A stretch of 64,000 nt of DNA from Paraclostridium ghonii (GCF_030815085.1 NZ_JAUSWG010000001.1); one strand, 5' to 3'. Counted from the stretch's first letter, positions 17,981 through 27,257 are shown. The notes: a model not told the origin generated them from the letters alone. Numbers and translations are program-made.

Positions 17981-18508
17981 ATGAAGATTAGTTTAGATAA
18001 GATTATAAGAAAAGAAACTGATAATTTACACTTGAATTTTTGCGAAAAAATTGATAGTATTAATTATTGTGATAATACTTATAAATTAACTTCGCCGCTT
18101 AATTTAAACGGAAAGATAAGTAAAACCAATAAGGGGTTATTTTTAGAATGCAATGTTGAATTTAACATAATTGATAATTGCGCAAGATGTTTAAGTGAAG
18201 TAGAAGTAAAATTAAGTTATCCTATTCAAGGATTTTTAGTTAAAAAAGAAGTGGATGAAAATGAAGTAGAAGAGTTTGATGTTTATACTTATAAAAATGA
18301 TGAAGTTGATTTCATAGATTTAATAGAACAAACATTAGATTTTAATCTACCTCAAAGAGTTATTTGTGATGAAAATTGCAAAGGTCTTTGTCCAACTTGC
18401 GGGGCAAACTTAAATGATGGAGTTTGTTCTTGTGATGAAACTGCGAACGACGAGGAGATAATAGATCCCCGTTTTGCTAAATTAAAAGAAATGTTTAAAA
18501 ATGACTAA
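17981..18508 (+). CDS. yceD: YceD/DUF177 family protein upstream of rpmF
   Basis: A 175-residue DUF177 (YceD) protein, a family almost always encoded directly before rpmF and implicated in 23S rRNA accumulation in E. coli and plants. ATG 17981 is chosen over the in-frame GTG at 17972 because gaggtg at 17969-17974 is its ribosome binding site. Zinc-type Cys clusters are visible: CARC near residue 67, then CDENCKGLCPTCG and CSC near the C terminus. rpmF starts 13 bases downstream, and both are driven by the consensus promoter at 17923. Confidence 0.9.
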   Translation: MKISLDKIIRKETDNLHLNFCEKIDSINYCDNTYKLTSPLNLNGKISKTNKGLFLECNVEFNIIDNCARCLSEVEVKLSYPIQGFLVKKEVDENEVEEFDVYTYKNDEVDFIDLIEQTLDFNLPQRVICDENCKGLCPTCGANLNDGVCSCDETANDEEIIDPRFAKLKEMFKND

Positions 18509-18521
18509 GGAGGTGGCGTAA

Positions 18522-18698
18522 ATGGCAGTACCAAAGCGTAAAACATCTAAATCAAATACAAAAATGAGAAGAGCAGCTAACTCAAAGATGGTAGCAACTG
18601 GATTCGTAAGTTGCCCACAATGTCATGAGCCAAAGTTACCACATAGAGTATGTCCAGATTGTGGATATTATAAAGGTAAAGAAGTTGTTTCTAAGTAA
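18522..18698 (+). CDS. rpmF: 50S ribosomal protein L32
   Basis: 58-residue ribosomal protein starting MAVPKRKTSK, with the zinc-binding pattern CPQC...CPDC near the C terminus. The strong ribosome binding site aaggaggtg lies between it and yceD. Short enough to be missed by simple length filters, but the sequence is unmistakable. Confidence 0.97.
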   Translation: MAVPKRKTSKSNTKMRRAANSKMVATGFVSCPQCHEPKLPHRVCPDCGYYKGKEVVSK

Positions 18699-18704
18699 TA
18701 CTTC

Positions 18705-18740
18705 TAAAAAACATGTAGAGTACTCTACATGTTTTTTTTT
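18705..18740 (+). terminator. Rho-independent terminator after rpmF
   Basis: Stem AAAACATGTAGAG/CTCTACATGTTTT with a minimal TA loop region, then a T tract. Confidence 0.9.
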
Positions 18741-18813
18741 GCTTAATTATGGCAAAAAGGTGTGATAATATTTAAGTGTACGTAAAAATTATAAATAAAA
18801 AATAAATAAGAGG

Positions 18814-18842
18814 TTGATTATTTATAATTAATATTATATACT
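18814..18842 (+). promoter_or_regulatory. Sigma-A promoter of the fapR-fab operon
   Basis: TTGATT, 17 bases, TATACT, just upstream of the FapR operator. The first transcribed base would fall at or next to the operator. Confidence 0.65.
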
Positions 18843-18846
18843 ACTA

Positions 18847-18863
18847 TTAGTAGTTGGTACTAA
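18847..18863 (+). promoter_or_regulatory. FapR operator
   Basis: TTAGTA, five bases, TACTAA: a perfect 6+5+6 inverted repeat that matches the FapR consensus. It starts 5 bases after the -10 box, so bound FapR would block transcription of fapR and the fab genes; malonyl-CoA would release it. Confidence 0.88.
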
Positions 18864-18889
18864 TTCCAACTATAAAACTTGGAGGTAAT

Positions 18890-19447
18890 ATGAAAAAGAA
18901 GAGCAAAGCACAACGACAAGAAGATCTTGTTGGAATGCTAAAAGATGATCCTTTTTATACAGATGAAGAATTAGCAAACGTCTTTGATGTAAGTATACAG
19001 ACTATAAGGCTTGATAGGCTTACGTTAAATATCCCAGAACTTAGGGAGAGAGTTAAACAAATAGCTGAAACTGAAACATCTAAAGTTAAAACTTTAGGTA
19101 TAAAAGAGATAACAGGAGAGATAATTGACTTATCTGTAGGTCAATTAGGCATATCTATGTTAGATATTACCGAGGATATGATCTACTCCAAAACTGGAAC
19201 TCTTAAGGATGAATATATATTTTCATTAGCTAATTCATTAGCTATGGCTATTTTAGATGCGCCAAAGGTAATAATGAGATTTGCTAATATAAAGACGCTT
19301 AAGCATATACAACAAAAGGATAGGCTTATAGCCAAAGCTGAAATTTACAAAACTGTTGATAAAAAACACTATGTAAAAGTTGTAGTTAACAATAAATCAC
19401 AAGAGCAAATCTTTAGAGGGAAATTTATATTTGAAGAGTTAGTTTAG
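18890..19447 (+). CDS. fapR: Fatty acid and phospholipid biosynthesis repressor FapR
   Basis: Malonyl-CoA-responsive repressor of lipid synthesis. ATG 18890 is preferred over the in-frame TTG at 18854, which overlaps the operator; ggaggt (18881-18886) is the ribosome binding site. 185 residues: an N-terminal DeoR-like helix-turn-helix (about 10-60, LVGMLKDDPFYTDEELANVFDVSIQTIRLDRL) and a C-terminal hot-dog effector domain (about 75-185). First gene of the operon, followed after 12 bases by plsX, and the operator in its own leader indicates autoregulation. Confidence 0.94.
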   Translation: MKKKSKAQRQEDLVGMLKDDPFYTDEELANVFDVSIQTIRLDRLTLNIPELRERVKQIAETETSKVKTLGIKEITGEIIDLSVGQLGISMLDITEDMIYSKTGTLKDEYIFSLANSLAMAILDAPKVIMRFANIKTLKHIQQKDRLIAKAEIYKTVDKKHYVKVVVNNKSQEQIFRGKFIFEELV

Positions 19448-19459
19448 GAGGGAAAAAAT

Positions 19460-20473
19460 ATGAAAATTGTAATTGATGGAATGGGCGGAGATAACGCTCC
19501 AAAGTCTAATGTAGAAGGTGTAGTTAACGCTATAAATGAATATGGCGTAGATATAATAATTACTGGAGATAAAGAAATACTAGAAAATGAATTTTTAAAG
19601 TATGAATTTGATAAAAGTAAATTAGAAATAGTTCATACTACTGAAGTTATAGAGAATGAAGATAAACCAGTTAAAGCAATAAGATCTAAAAAAGATTCAT
19701 CAATGGTCGTAGCTTTAAAAATGGTAAAAGAAAATAAAGCAGACGCTATAGTATCTGCAGGAAATACAGGTGCATTATTGGCAGGAGGTCTATTTGTAGT
19801 AGGCAGAATAAAAGGAATTGATAGACCATGCTTATGTCCAGCTATACCAAATGTAAAGGGTAAAATGACACTTATTGCAGATGGAGGAGCTAATGCGGAT
19901 TGCAAACCAATTAACTTGGTTGAATTTGCAGGTATGAGTAATATTTATGCAAACAAAGTATTAGGTATTGAAAATCCTAGAGTTGCACTTGCTAATGTTG
20001 GATCAGAAGAAGGTAAAGGTAACGATTTAGCTAAAAAGTCATATGAAGAACTTAAAAAATTAAATTTAAACTTTATTGGAAATATAGAAGCTAGAGAGTT
20101 AATAAATTCATATACAGATATAGTTGTATGTGATGGATTTACAGGAAATATTTTATTAAAATCAGCAGAAGGTATTGCAATGTCAATCTTAGGACTTTTA
20201 AAGGAGTCTTTCTTAGCGAGCACAAAAGGTAAATTGGGTGCAATGCTTTTAAAAGATGATTTAAGAAAATTAAAGACTATGATGGATTATTCAGAATATG
20301 GAGGCGCACCTCTTTTAGGTGTTAATGGAGGAGTTATAAAAGCTCATGGAAGTTCTGATGCAAAAGCCATAAAAAATGCTATAAATCAAGGAATTAAATT
20401 TGCTAAAGGAAATGTAGTCGAAGATATTAAAGAATTCATAAAGACTATGGAAAATAATAGCGAAGAAGAATAG
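19460..20473 (+). CDS. plsX: Phosphate acyltransferase PlsX
   Basis: Makes acyl-phosphate from acyl-ACP for glycerol-3-phosphate acylation, the first step of phospholipid synthesis. The N terminus has IDGMGGDNAP, followed by AGNTGALLAGG, CDGFTGNILLKS and YGGAPLLGVNGG, all typical. It has 337 residues and is a peripheral membrane enzyme. It sits between fapR and fabH, the standard fapR-plsX-fab order. The FakA product enters at this same step. Confidence 0.95.
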   Translation: MKIVIDGMGGDNAPKSNVEGVVNAINEYGVDIIITGDKEILENEFLKYEFDKSKLEIVHTTEVIENEDKPVKAIRSKKDSSMVVALKMVKENKADAIVSAGNTGALLAGGLFVVGRIKGIDRPCLCPAIPNVKGKMTLIADGGANADCKPINLVEFAGMSNIYANKVLGIENPRVALANVGSEEGKGNDLAKKSYEELKKLNLNFIGNIEARELINSYTDIVVCDGFTGNILLKSAEGIAMSILGLLKESFLASTKGKLGAMLLKDDLRKLKTMMDYSEYGGAPLLGVNGGVIKAHGSSDAKAIKNAINQGIKFAKGNVVEDIKEFIKTMENNSEEE

Positions 20474-20498
20474 AAAAGTACCACTTGGAGGTTAATTT

Positions 20499-21485
20499 AT
20501 GAATACAAAGGCTGGTATATTAGGAGTTGGGAGTTATGTTCCTAAGAATGTAATGACCAATTTCGATCTTGAAAAGATAATGGATACATCAGATGAATGG
20601 ATAAGAACTAGAACAGGAATAAGTGAAAGAAGAGTAGTAGATGAAAAGGAAGCAACATCAGATCTTGCAACTAAAGCAGCTATAAAAGCAATAGAAAATG
20701 CAAACTTAACTCCAGAAGATATAGATTTAATTATAGTAGCTACAATTACACCAGATATGGTATTTCCATCTACAGCGTGTTTAGTTCAAGCAAACATAAA
20801 TGCAACAAAAGCTGCAGGGTTTGATCTTGAAGCTGCATGTTCAGGGTTTATATATGGTATAACAATAGCGAAACAATTTATAGAAACTAATACATATAAA
20901 AATGTACTAGTTATAGGAGCAGAAGCTTTATCTACAATATTAGACTATGAAGATAGATCTACAGCTATATTATTTGGAGATGGGGCTGGAGCGGTAGTTA
21001 TGGGACCAGTTGAAGAAGGCGGCGTATTATCTACGAATTTAGGTTCTGATGGTAATGGTAAAGATTATCTTAAAGTACCAGCTGGAGGTTCTAAATTCCC
21101 AGCTAGTGAAGAAACTGTAAACGATAGATTGCATTACATAAAGATGGCAGGAAATGATGTGTTTAAATTTGCTGTTAGAATAATGCAAGATGCATCAGTT
21201 AAGTGTATAGAAAGTGCCAATTTAGATATACAAGATGTAGACTACCTTATACCGCACCAAGCTAATATAAGAATAATAGAAGCTTCAGCAAAGAGACTGA
21301 ACTTAAGTATGGATAAAGTCTATGTAAACTTAGATAGATATGGAAACATGTCAGCAGCATCGATTCCTGTAGCATTAGATGAAGCCTATAGAGAAGGAAA
21401 AATTAAAAAAGGTGATAATATAGTGCTAGTAGGATTTGGAGGCGGATTAACTTGGGGAGCTTCTTTAGTTAGATGGAGTATATAA
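20499..21485 (+). CDS. fabH: 3-oxoacyl-ACP synthase III FabH
   Basis: Starts fatty acid synthesis by condensing acetyl-CoA (or a branched acyl-CoA) with malonyl-ACP. The thiolase-fold catalytic triad is present: Cys114 in EAACSGFIYG, His in IPHQANIRII, and Asn in YGNMSAASIP. GFGGGLTWG closes the protein. It has 328 residues. Part of the FapR-controlled operon, with ggaggt before its ATG. Confidence 0.95.
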   Translation: MNTKAGILGVGSYVPKNVMTNFDLEKIMDTSDEWIRTRTGISERRVVDEKEATSDLATKAAIKAIENANLTPEDIDLIIVATITPDMVFPSTACLVQANINATKAAGFDLEAACSGFIYGITIAKQFIETNTYKNVLVIGAEALSTILDYEDRSTAILFGDGAGAVVMGPVEEGGVLSTNLGSDGNGKDYLKVPAGGSKFPASEETVNDRLHYIKMAGNDVFKFAVRIMQDASVKCIESANLDIQDVDYLIPHQANIRIIEASAKRLNLSMDKVYVNLDRYGNMSAASIPVALDEAYREGKIKKGDNIVLVGFGGGLTWGASLVRWSI

Positions 21486-21495
21486 GGAGGAAATT

Positions 21496-22437
21496 ATGAA
21501 GAACTTATGTGAATTATTAAATATAAAATACCCTATAATCCAAGGTGGAATGGCTTGGGTAGCAACAGCGGAATTAGCAGCAGGTGTATCCAATGCTGGA
21601 GGATTAGGAATAATTGCAGCAGGAAATGCACCGAAAGAAGTAATAAAAGAGCAAATAAAAAAATGTAGAGAATTAACAGATAAACCATTTGGTGTTAATG
21701 TTATGCTACTATCTCCATTTGTAGATGACATAATGGATTTAATAGTAGAAGAAAGAGTAGAAGTAATAACAACAGGAGCTGGTAACCCGGCAAAATATAT
21801 AGGAAGACTAAAAGAAGTAAATACAAAAGTTATACCTGTAGTTCCAACTATAGCATTAGCGAAGAGGATGGAAAAACATGGAGCAGATGCGGTAATAGTT
21901 GAAGGAACCGAAGCAGGAGGACATATAGGAGAGTTAACAACAATGGTGTTAACACCTCAAGTTGCAAAAAATGTAAATATTCCTGTAATTGCAGCAGGTG
22001 GAATTGCTGATGGTAAAGGAATGGCAGCAGCATTATGTTTAGGTGCTAGTGGAGTACAAATAGGAACAAGATTTATTTGTAGTGACGAATGTATAGCTCA
22101 TGAAAATTATAAAAATATTATTTTAAAATCAAGAGATAGAGATGCTATTGTAACAGGAAGAAGTACTGGTCATCCAGTTAGAACATTAAAAAATAAATTG
22201 GCAAAAGACATAATAAATATGGAAAAAGAAGGAGCTAATCCTTTAGATATAGATAAAAAAGGTATAGGATCATTAAGAATGGCAGTTATAGATGGTGATA
22301 TAGATAATGGTTCATTTATGGCAGGTCAGATAGCATCATATATAAGTGATGTGAAACCTTGTAAGCAAATAATAGAAGATATAATGGAAGAAACTAAATC
22401 TATAATATCTAATATAAATAAATCCATGGAGGTATAG
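21496..22437 (+). CDS. fabK: Enoyl-ACP reductase II FabK (FMN-dependent)
   Basis: Reduces the enoyl double bond in the last step of each elongation round, using NAD(P)H and FMN. It has the 2-nitropropane dioxygenase-like TIM barrel: IQGGMAWVATAELAAGVSNAGG at the N terminus, EAGGHIGELTT and AAGGIADGKGMAAAL. No fabI gene lies in this cluster, so FabK is probably the enoyl reductase here, as in C. difficile and S. pneumoniae. It has 313 residues and is followed directly by fabD. Confidence 0.94.
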   Translation: MKNLCELLNIKYPIIQGGMAWVATAELAAGVSNAGGLGIIAAGNAPKEVIKEQIKKCRELTDKPFGVNVMLLSPFVDDIMDLIVEERVEVITTGAGNPAKYIGRLKEVNTKVIPVVPTIALAKRMEKHGADAVIVEGTEAGGHIGELTTMVLTPQVAKNVNIPVIAAGGIADGKGMAAALCLGASGVQIGTRFICSDECIAHENYKNIILKSRDRDAIVTGRSTGHPVRTLKNKLAKDIINMEKEGANPLDIDKKGIGSLRMAVIDGDIDNGSFMAGQIASYISDVKPCKQIIEDIMEETKSIISNINKSMEV

Positions 22438-22438
22438 T

Positions 22439-23389
22439 ATGGGTAAGGTTGCATTAGTATTTCCTGGTCAAGGAGCTCAATATGTAGGTATGGCAAATGA
22501 TATATACAACAATGATGACATATCTAGGAAAATTATTGATGAAGCAGAAAGATCGGTAGGAATAGACTTAAAGAAAATAATGTTTGAAGGTAGTGAGGAA
22601 GAACTATCAAAAACAGAAAACACTCAGCCGGCTATAGTTACTCATAGTATAGCTTTATTTGAAAGTTTAAAAGATAAAATAGATTTAAAATATGATGCAT
22701 GCCTAGGATTATCATTAGGTGAGTATAGTGCTTTGGTAGCAGCAGATGCTATAGATTTTAAGGATGCAGTATCTGTTGTAAAAAAAAGAGGTAAGTACAT
22801 GCAAGAAAGTGTTCCTCTAGGAAAAGGAACTATGGCAGCTATACTAGGATTAGATAGAGAAAAAGTAAATGAAGTAATAGAAAAAGTTGATAGTGGGATA
22901 ATAGAGGTGGCAAACTACAACTCTCCAGGTCAAATTGTAATATCAGGTGAGGTAGGAGCTGTAAAAGACAGTATAAGTTTATTAAAGGAAAATGGAGCTA
23001 AAAGAGCTGTTTTATTAAACGTAAGCGCACCTTTTCATTCATCTATGTTAGAGCCCGCTGGATTAAGACTAAAAAAAGAACTAGAAGATATCAAAATAAG
23101 AGAATGTAAGGTTTCTGTAGTTTCAAATGTAAAGGCAGATTACTATACAGATAATTATAAAAATCTTTTAGTTAGTCAAGTTAGTTCATCTGTTTTATGG
23201 GAAGATTCAATAGAAAAGTTAATAGATGAAGGGTTTGATACATTTATAGAAATCGGACCAGGAAAAGTACTAAAAGGATTCATAAATAAAATTTCTAAGA
23301 ATAAAAAAGTTGATACTAAAATTTATAATATAGACAATATGGAATCTATGAACGATTTTGTTGAAGCTTATAAAAGAGGTGAGATATAA
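22439..23389 (+). CDS. fabD: Malonyl-CoA:ACP transacylase FabD
   Basis: Loads malonate from malonyl-CoA onto ACP. It has FPGQGAQYVGMA at the N terminus and the nucleophile Ser92 in GLSLGEYSALV; the usual Gly-His-Ser of the elbow is Gly-Leu-Ser here. The catalytic His is likely that of NVSAPFHSSML. GPGKVLKGF is near the C terminus. It has 316 residues. The stop codon overlaps the fabG start (TAATG), indicating translational coupling. Confidence 0.94.
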   Translation: MGKVALVFPGQGAQYVGMANDIYNNDDISRKIIDEAERSVGIDLKKIMFEGSEEELSKTENTQPAIVTHSIALFESLKDKIDLKYDACLGLSLGEYSALVAADAIDFKDAVSVVKKRGKYMQESVPLGKGTMAAILGLDREKVNEVIEKVDSGIIEVANYNSPGQIVISGEVGAVKDSISLLKENGAKRAVLLNVSAPFHSSMLEPAGLRLKKELEDIKIRECKVSVVSNVKADYYTDNYKNLLVSQVSSSVLWEDSIEKLIDEGFDTFIEIGPGKVLKGFINKISKNKKVDTKIYNIDNMESMNDFVEAYKRGEI

Positions 23390-24138
23390 TGATTAACTTA
23401 CAAGATAAAGTTGCGATTGTAACTGGAGGTTCTAGAGGTATAGGTAAATCTATAGCTAAAAAATTAGCATCTCATAAAGCTAATGTTGTAATAAACTATA
23501 CATCAAATGAAGAACATGCTTTAAAAACTAAAGAAGAAATAGAATCATACGGTGTAAAGAGTATGATTGTAAAATGTGATGTATCTAAAAGCAGTGAAGT
23601 TGATAATATGATTGAAGCTGTAGTTAAAGAGTTTGGAAAAGTTGATATATTAGTAAATAATGCTGGTATAACAAAAGATGGACTTTTAATGAGAATGAAG
23701 GAAGAAGATTTTGATAAAGTTATAGATATAAACTTAAAAGGTGTTTTCAACTGCACAAAAGCAGCAACTAAACATATGATGAAGAAAAAATATGGAAAAA
23801 TAATAAATATATCATCGGTAGTTGGAATAATAGGAAACCCAGGTCAAGCAAATTATTGTGCATCTAAAGCAGGTGTTATAGGACTTACAAAGTCGAGTGC
23901 TAGAGAATTAGCATCAAGAAATATAAGTGTTAATGCTATAGCTCCTGGATTTATAAGTACAGATATGACTAGCGTGTTAAAAGAAGAGTTAAAAGAAAAT
24001 ATGTTAAAAAACATTCCACAAAATAAATTTGGAGAACCTGATGATGTAGCTAATGCAGTTTTATTTTTAGCAAGTGATATGTCAAGTTATATAACAGGTC
24101 AGGTTATAAATGTAGATGGTGGAATGGTAATGCAATAA
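23389..24138 (+). CDS. fabG: 3-oxoacyl-ACP reductase FabG
   Basis: NADPH-dependent short-chain dehydrogenase for the first reduction step. The Rossmann motif is TGGSRGIGKS, NNAG is present, and the catalytic Ser/Tyr/Lys lie in NISSVVGIIGNPGQANYCASK. The C terminus ends GQVINVDGGMVM, typical of FabG. It has 249 residues. Its start overlaps the fabD stop. Confidence 0.95.
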   Translation: MINLQDKVAIVTGGSRGIGKSIAKKLASHKANVVINYTSNEEHALKTKEEIESYGVKSMIVKCDVSKSSEVDNMIEAVVKEFGKVDILVNNAGITKDGLLMRMKEEDFDKVIDINLKGVFNCTKAATKHMMKKKYGKIINISSVVGIIGNPGQANYCASKAGVIGLTKSSARELASRNISVNAIAPGFISTDMTSVLKEELKENMLKNIPQNKFGEPDDVANAVLFLASDMSSYITGQVINVDGGMVMQ

Positions 24139-24184
24139 ATAGTAAAAAATATAAGTTTAAATAAAAATTAGGAGGAATTAAATT

Positions 24185-24409
24185 ATGTTTGAAAAAGTTG
24201 TAGAAATAATAAAAGATCAATTAGGTATAGACAATAAGGAAGTAACTATGGAGACTTCATTAATGAAAGATTTAGAAGCAGATTCATTAGATGCAGTTGA
24301 AATAATGATGGCACTTGAAGATGAGTTTTCAATAGAAATACCAGACACAGAAGCAGAAAAGTTTGTATGTATAGGAGATATAGTTAAATATATAGAAGCT
24401 AACAAATAG
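24185..24409 (+). CDS. acpP: Acyl carrier protein
   Basis: Carries the growing acyl chain on a 4'-phosphopantetheine arm attached to Ser34 in DLEADSLDAVEIM. It is a 74-residue, very acidic protein with the typical four-helix pattern. It has a strong aggagg ribosome binding site and lies between fabG and fabF. Confidence 0.96.
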   Translation: MFEKVVEIIKDQLGIDNKEVTMETSLMKDLEADSLDAVEIMMALEDEFSIEIPDTEAEKFVCIGDIVKYIEANK

Positions 24410-24422
24410 TGGAGGAAATGTT

Positions 24423-25661
24423 ATGAAAAGAAGAGTTGTTATAACTGGATTAGGTTGTGTAACTCCAGTTGGTACAGGAAAAGATACATTTTGGACCAAC
24501 ATTAAAGATGGAGTTTGTGGCATAGATAAGATAACTAGCTTTGACGCATCCTCATTTCAAACACAAATAGCTGGAGAAGTAAAAGGTTTTAATCCAGAAG
24601 ATTATATAAATAAAAAAGAATTAAAGAGAATGGATAGATTCACTCACTTTGCAATAGCATCTTCAAGTATGGCAGTAAAAGATGCTAATCTTGATTTAGA
24701 CAAAGTAGATGGTGAAAAAATGGGTGTTATAATAGGTTCTGGTATAGGTGGTGTTGCAACTATAGAAGAGCAACATAAAATCTTACTAGAAAAAGGAAAT
24801 AGAAGAGTTAGCCCATTTTTCGTTCCTATGATGATTGCTAACATGGCAGCAGGTCAAGTGTCTATTGCATTAGGTGCAAAAGGACCAAACACTAATGTAT
24901 CTACTGCATGTGCTTCAGGATCTCATGCTATAGGAGATGCATTTAAAGTTATACAAAGAGGAGATGCAGATATAATGGTAGCAGGAGGAAGTGAAGCAGG
25001 TGTTACTCCACTTTCATTTGCAGGATTTTGTAATATGAAAGCTATGTCTACTAGAAATGATGACCCGAAAACTGCTTCAAGACCATTTGACAAAGATAGA
25101 GATGGATTTGTAATGGGAGAAGGAGCAGGTATATTAATACTAGAAGATTTAGAACATGCTATAAAAAGAGGTGCTAAAATTTATGCTGAAGTAGTTGGAT
25201 ATGGATATACAGCAGATGCATACCATATGACAACTCCAGCAGAAAATGGAGAAGGTGCAGCTAGATCTATAGGCATGGCTGTAAAAGACGGAAACATACC
25301 TCTTAATGAAGTTGACTATATAAATGCTCATGGGACATCTACTTATTACAATGACAAGTTTGAAACAATGGCAATAAAAGATGTATTTAAAGAGCACGCA
25401 TATGAACTATGTGTATCTTCTACAAAGTCTATGACAGGACATTTACTAGGAGCAGCAGGAGCTGTTGAAGCTATTGTGTGTGCTATGGCTATAAATGATG
25501 GATATGTTCCACCTACTATAAATGTAGAAAACGTAGATGAAGAATTAGATTTAGATTATGTTGTAAACGAAGGTAAAAGAAGAGATGTTAGATATGCATT
25601 ATCAAATTCTTTAGGATTTGGTGGACACAATGCAACTTTAGCATTTAAAAAATATGAATAA
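24423..25661 (+). CDS. fabF: 3-oxoacyl-ACP synthase II FabF
   Basis: Elongating condensing enzyme. The Cys-His-His triad is visible: TACASGSHAIG, NAHGTSTYYND and KSMTGHLLGAAGA. It ends with NSLGFGGHNATLAFKK, typical of FabF. It has 412 residues. It is the last gene of the fapR operon and is followed by a strong terminator. No accABCD or fabZ gene is in this run, so those steps are encoded elsewhere. Confidence 0.95.
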   Translation: MKRRVVITGLGCVTPVGTGKDTFWTNIKDGVCGIDKITSFDASSFQTQIAGEVKGFNPEDYINKKELKRMDRFTHFAIASSSMAVKDANLDLDKVDGEKMGVIIGSGIGGVATIEEQHKILLEKGNRRVSPFFVPMMIANMAAGQVSIALGAKGPNTNVSTACASGSHAIGDAFKVIQRGDADIMVAGGSEAGVTPLSFAGFCNMKAMSTRNDDPKTASRPFDKDRDGFVMGEGAGILILEDLEHAIKRGAKIYAEVVGYGYTADAYHMTTPAENGEGAARSIGMAVKDGNIPLNEVDYINAHGTSTYYNDKFETMAIKDVFKEHAYELCVSSTKSMTGHLLGAAGAVEAIVCAMAINDGYVPPTINVENVDEELDLDYVVNEGKRRDVRYALSNSLGFGGHNATLAFKKYE

Positions 25662-25669
25662 TAATTATT

Positions 25670-25706
25670 AAAGAAGCTGTCTTAAAATAGACAGCTTCTT
25701 TTTTGT
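25670..25706 (+). terminator. Rho-independent terminator of the fapR-fab operon
   Basis: Stem AAGAAGCTGTCT/AGACAGCTTCTT with loop TAAAAT, then a T run. Confidence 0.92.
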
Positions 25707-25711
25707 TTTTT

Positions 25712-25741
25712 GTCATAAATATTAATACTTGAAAATATAAT
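25712..25741 (+). promoter_or_regulatory. Possible sigma-E promoter of the spoIIIA operon
   Basis: GTCATAAA, 14 bases, AATATAAT resembles the sigma-E boxes (GKCATATT and CATACANT). It lies just after the fab terminator and about 27 bases before the spoIIIAA start. The spoIIIA operon is sigma-E dependent in B. subtilis and C. difficile. Confidence 0.5.
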
Positions 25742-25767
25742 TATATAAACAAAGGAGGACAAGGGAT

Positions 25768-26736
25768 ATGAAAAAACTTTCAGATGAAATTTTAAACTCT
25801 CTATCGCCTAAACTAAGAGAACAAATAATTAATATTCAAGATGAAGATATAAATATAGAAGAAATAAGACTTAGGGTAGAGAAACCATTAATAATAAACT
25901 CTAATAATAAAGACTATTTTTATAATAAATCAAGTAATAAATTAGATACTAAAAATTTAAACTCGTATGTGGTTAAAAAAGAGGATATAGAGCAAACATT
26001 TCAACTTATGTGTAAATATTCAATTCACTCTTTTATAGATGATATAAAAAAAGGTTTTATAACACTAAAAGGTGGACATAGAGTTGGAATTGTTGGAAAA
26101 GTAATTATTGAGGATGGACAAGTAAAAAATATTAAGCATATATCATCTTTGAATATAAGGATTTCAAGAGAAGTGCTAAATTGTTCTAAAAAAGTATTAA
26201 ACCATATAATTAAAAATTCTAAGGAAGTAAATAACACTTTAATTATTTCCCCACCACAATGTGGTAAAACAACATTAGTTAGAGATATAGTTAGAAACTT
26301 AAGCAATGGAAACAAAGAAATGGGATTTAAAGGAATAAAAGTAGCACTTATAGATGAAAGAAATGAGATTTCAGGGTCTTATTTAGGAATAGCGCAAATG
26401 GATGTTGGCATAAGAACTGACATAATAGAAACTTGTCCAAAAGATATAGGTATTATGATGCTACTTAGGGCTATGTCCCCTAATTTAATAGTTACAGATG
26501 AAATAGGTAGTGAGAAGGAAATAAAAGCTTTATACACGGCTTTAAACGGTGGAGTTAGTTTAATAACAACAGTACATGGTAACTCCATAGAAGATATAAG
26601 AGAACGAAAGGAGTTAAGTAAATTATTAGATAAAGAATTATTTAAAAAAGTAATAATACTATCAGCTAAAAATGGACCAGGAACTATTGAAAAAATATAT
26701 GACCTAGAAGAAAAGAGGTGGTATTTTGCAAATTAA
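25768..26736 (+). CDS. spoIIIAA: Stage III sporulation protein AA (ATPase)
   Basis: Mother-cell ATPase of the SpoIIIA-SpoIIQ channel, related to type II/IV secretion ATPases. Walker A is SPPQCGKTT (about residues 165-173), Walker B LIVTDEIGSEKE, and a His-containing TTVHG follows. It has 322 residues. A strong aaaggagg ribosome binding site precedes ATG 25768. First of eight spoIIIA genes; its end overlaps spoIIIAB by 11 bases. Confidence 0.95.
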   Translation: MKKLSDEILNSLSPKLREQIINIQDEDINIEEIRLRVEKPLIINSNNKDYFYNKSSNKLDTKNLNSYVVKKEDIEQTFQLMCKYSIHSFIDDIKKGFITLKGGHRVGIVGKVIIEDGQVKNIKHISSLNIRISREVLNCSKKVLNHIIKNSKEVNNTLIISPPQCGKTTLVRDIVRNLSNGNKEMGFKGIKVALIDERNEISGSYLGIAQMDVGIRTDIIETCPKDIGIMMLLRAMSPNLIVTDEIGSEKEIKALYTALNGGVSLITTVHGNSIEDIRERKELSKLLDKELFKKVIILSAKNGPGTIEKIYDLEEKRWYFAN

Positions 26737-27247
26737 AATAGCTCTTATAAGCATATTGGTAGCTTGCAGTTATCTAATCGGGCAATATTTGTACAAAGCT
26801 TATATAAAGAGGCATAAACAGTTAAATGAGCTCATAAGAATATTAGAAGTAATGCGAATGGATCTTTCATTTGGACTGTATACATTAGAAGAAATTTTTT
26901 TTAGGATAGGTGAAAATAAAGAATTTTCACTTGCAAAATTTTTTAAGGATATGAGTACAGATTTAAAAAATGAGAATACTGATACTTTAGAAAACATATT
27001 ATCAAAAAATACTTCTTACATGATTAAAGAAACTTATTTTCAAGATAAGGAGGTAGATGAATTAAAAAAATTAATACTTACTCTTGGAAAAGGAGATATT
27101 TATTCTCAAGAGAGGATGATTGATTTATCTATTGAAAATTTAAAAAAACTTACAACAGAAAGTAAAGAAGATGTAGAGAAAAAAGGAATAGTGTATAGAA
27201 AATTATCTACTATAATTGGATTAGTTATAGGGATACTTTTAATATAG
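26726..27247 (+). CDS. spoIIIAB: Stage III sporulation protein AB
   Basis: Membrane component of the SpoIIIA complex with GspF-like character. It has a TTG start with ribosome binding site gaggtgg inside the spoIIIAA end. An N-terminal hydrophobic segment (about 4-23), a cytosolic helical part and a C-terminal hydrophobic segment (about 158-173) match the family. It has 173 residues. Confidence 0.92.
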   Translation: MQIKIALISILVACSYLIGQYLYKAYIKRHKQLNELIRILEVMRMDLSFGLYTLEEIFFRIGENKEFSLAKFFKDMSTDLKNENTDTLENILSKNTSYMIKETYFQDKEVDELKKLILTLGKGDIYSQERMIDLSIENLKKLTTESKEDVEKKGIVYRKLSTIIGLVIGILLI

Positions 27248-27257
27248 GAGGGTTAAT

